Positions 6,086 through 6,441 of a DNA stretch of 6,441 nt are shown piece after piece. How positions within the stretch are numbered: the first letter of the stretch is position 1; each line of letters starts with the position of its first letter. A program made the position numbers and the translations under genes. The notes beneath the pieces were generated by a model that searched no databases, was not told where the DNA came from, and saw only the letters and a list, made by a program, of their open reading frames with translations. The stretch comes from Desulfobacteraceae bacterium (lineage in GTDB: Bacteria > Desulfobacterota > Desulfobacteria > Desulfobacterales > Desulfosarcinaceae). The DNA lies in contig JALVQM010000109.1 of the NCBI GenBank assembly GCA_027025615.1, positions 1 to 6,441 of the forward strand, given 5' to 3'.

Positions 6086-6441
6086 ATGAAATCGAAAAGA
6101 CTGGTTTGGTTGACAGTAATTTTGGCTCTGGTGGTATTCGGCCCGGGTTACTTGTGCCAGGCGGCCCGGATCAAGGATATCGTTTCCATCAAGGGGGTCC
6201 GCAACAATCAGCTGGTAGGCTACGGGCTGGTTGTCGGCCTGGATGGAACCGGAGATGGCAAAAAAGCGCGCTTTACCATCCAGTCAATGGTGAGCATGCT
6301 TGAAAAGATGGGCGTTACGGTCGATGCCGGTGAAATTAAAGTCTCCAACGTCGCGGCCGTAATGGTCACCGCAACTTTGCCACCCTTTGCCAGAGCCGGT
6401 TCGAGGATCGACGCCCTTGTAAGTTCAATCGGCGATGCCAA
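6086..6441 (+). CDS. flgI: Flagellar P-ring protein FlgI, N-terminal part (cut by window end)
   Basis: The first 118 codons are present; the family is usually around 350-370 residues, so most of the gene lies beyond the window. A Sec signal peptide begins MKSKRLVWLTVILALVVFG, with probable cleavage after LCQA near residue 26. The mature protein begins ARIKDIVSIKGVRNNQLVGYGLVVGLDGTGD, the standard FlgI start, and continues with MVSMLEKMGVTVDAGEIKVSNVAAVMVTATLPPFARAGSRIDALVSSIGDA. FlgI forms the periplasmic ring around the rod in the peptidoglycan layer, with help from FlgA. I chose the ATG at 6086 because GGAG at 6072-6075 is ten bases ahead; the in-frame ATG at 6077 is only one base from it. 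The 68 bases after flgH show no promoter or terminator. Confidence 0.94.
   Translation, partial: MKSKRLVWLTVILALVVFGPGYLCQAARIKDIVSIKGVRNNQLVGYGLVVGLDGTGDGKKARFTIQSMVSMLEKMGVTVDAGEIKVSNVAAVMVTATLPPFARAGSRIDALVSSIGDA

Noticed and set aside
1..6441. Search for CRISPR arrays, tRNA or rRNA genes, insertion sequences, integrase or defence genes
   Set aside because: No repeats with regular spacing, no RNA gene signatures, no transposase-like frames and no terminal inverted repeats are visible; nearly all bases from 169 onward belong to flagellar genes.

Overview
This window is a chromosomal flagellar gene cluster from a Gram-negative bacterium. All the recognisable genes lie on the + strand. FlgA, FlgH and FlgI (P-ring and L-ring proteins) imply an outer membrane. 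The order flhG-fliA-small membrane protein-flgF-flgG-flgA-flgH-flgI, the long form of FlgA, the FliA sequence and a GC content near 50% suggest a deltaproteobacterium (Desulfobacterota, for example a sulfate reducer). That placement is an inference from general knowledge, not from a search.

The left block (169-2443) is regulatory. It encodes FlhG/FleN, a MinD-type ATPase that controls flagellar number; FliA, the flagellar sigma factor sigma-28; and a 185-residue protein with one N-terminal membrane segment, a central helical region and a C-terminal helix-turn-helix-like tail, resembling the DUF2802 proteins found in flagellar and chemotaxis loci. The genes are tightly packed and probably cotranscribed. 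Bases 1-168 could not be assigned. flhF is the usual neighbour there, but its C-terminal signature is not visible.

The gap at 2444-2631 separates the two blocks. It holds a possible weak terminator hairpin and a near-perfect sigma-54 promoter (TGGTACG-N4-TTGCT), whose predicted start site lies about 70 bases upstream of flgF.

The right block (2632-6441) is structural. It encodes the rod proteins FlgF and FlgG, the P-ring assembly chaperone FlgA, the L-ring lipoprotein FlgH, and the start of the P-ring protein FlgI, which is cut by the window edge. Together they build the distal rod and the bushing through the peptidoglycan and outer membrane.

The arrangement fits a hierarchical circuit. Sigma-54 with an enhancer-binding protein, probably restrained by FlhG, drives rod and ring genes, and FliA then drives late genes. 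This is largely an ordinary, intact locus, and I see no new biological system in it. The points most worth checking are the sigma-54 promoter, the small membrane protein next to fliA, and the unresolved left edge.
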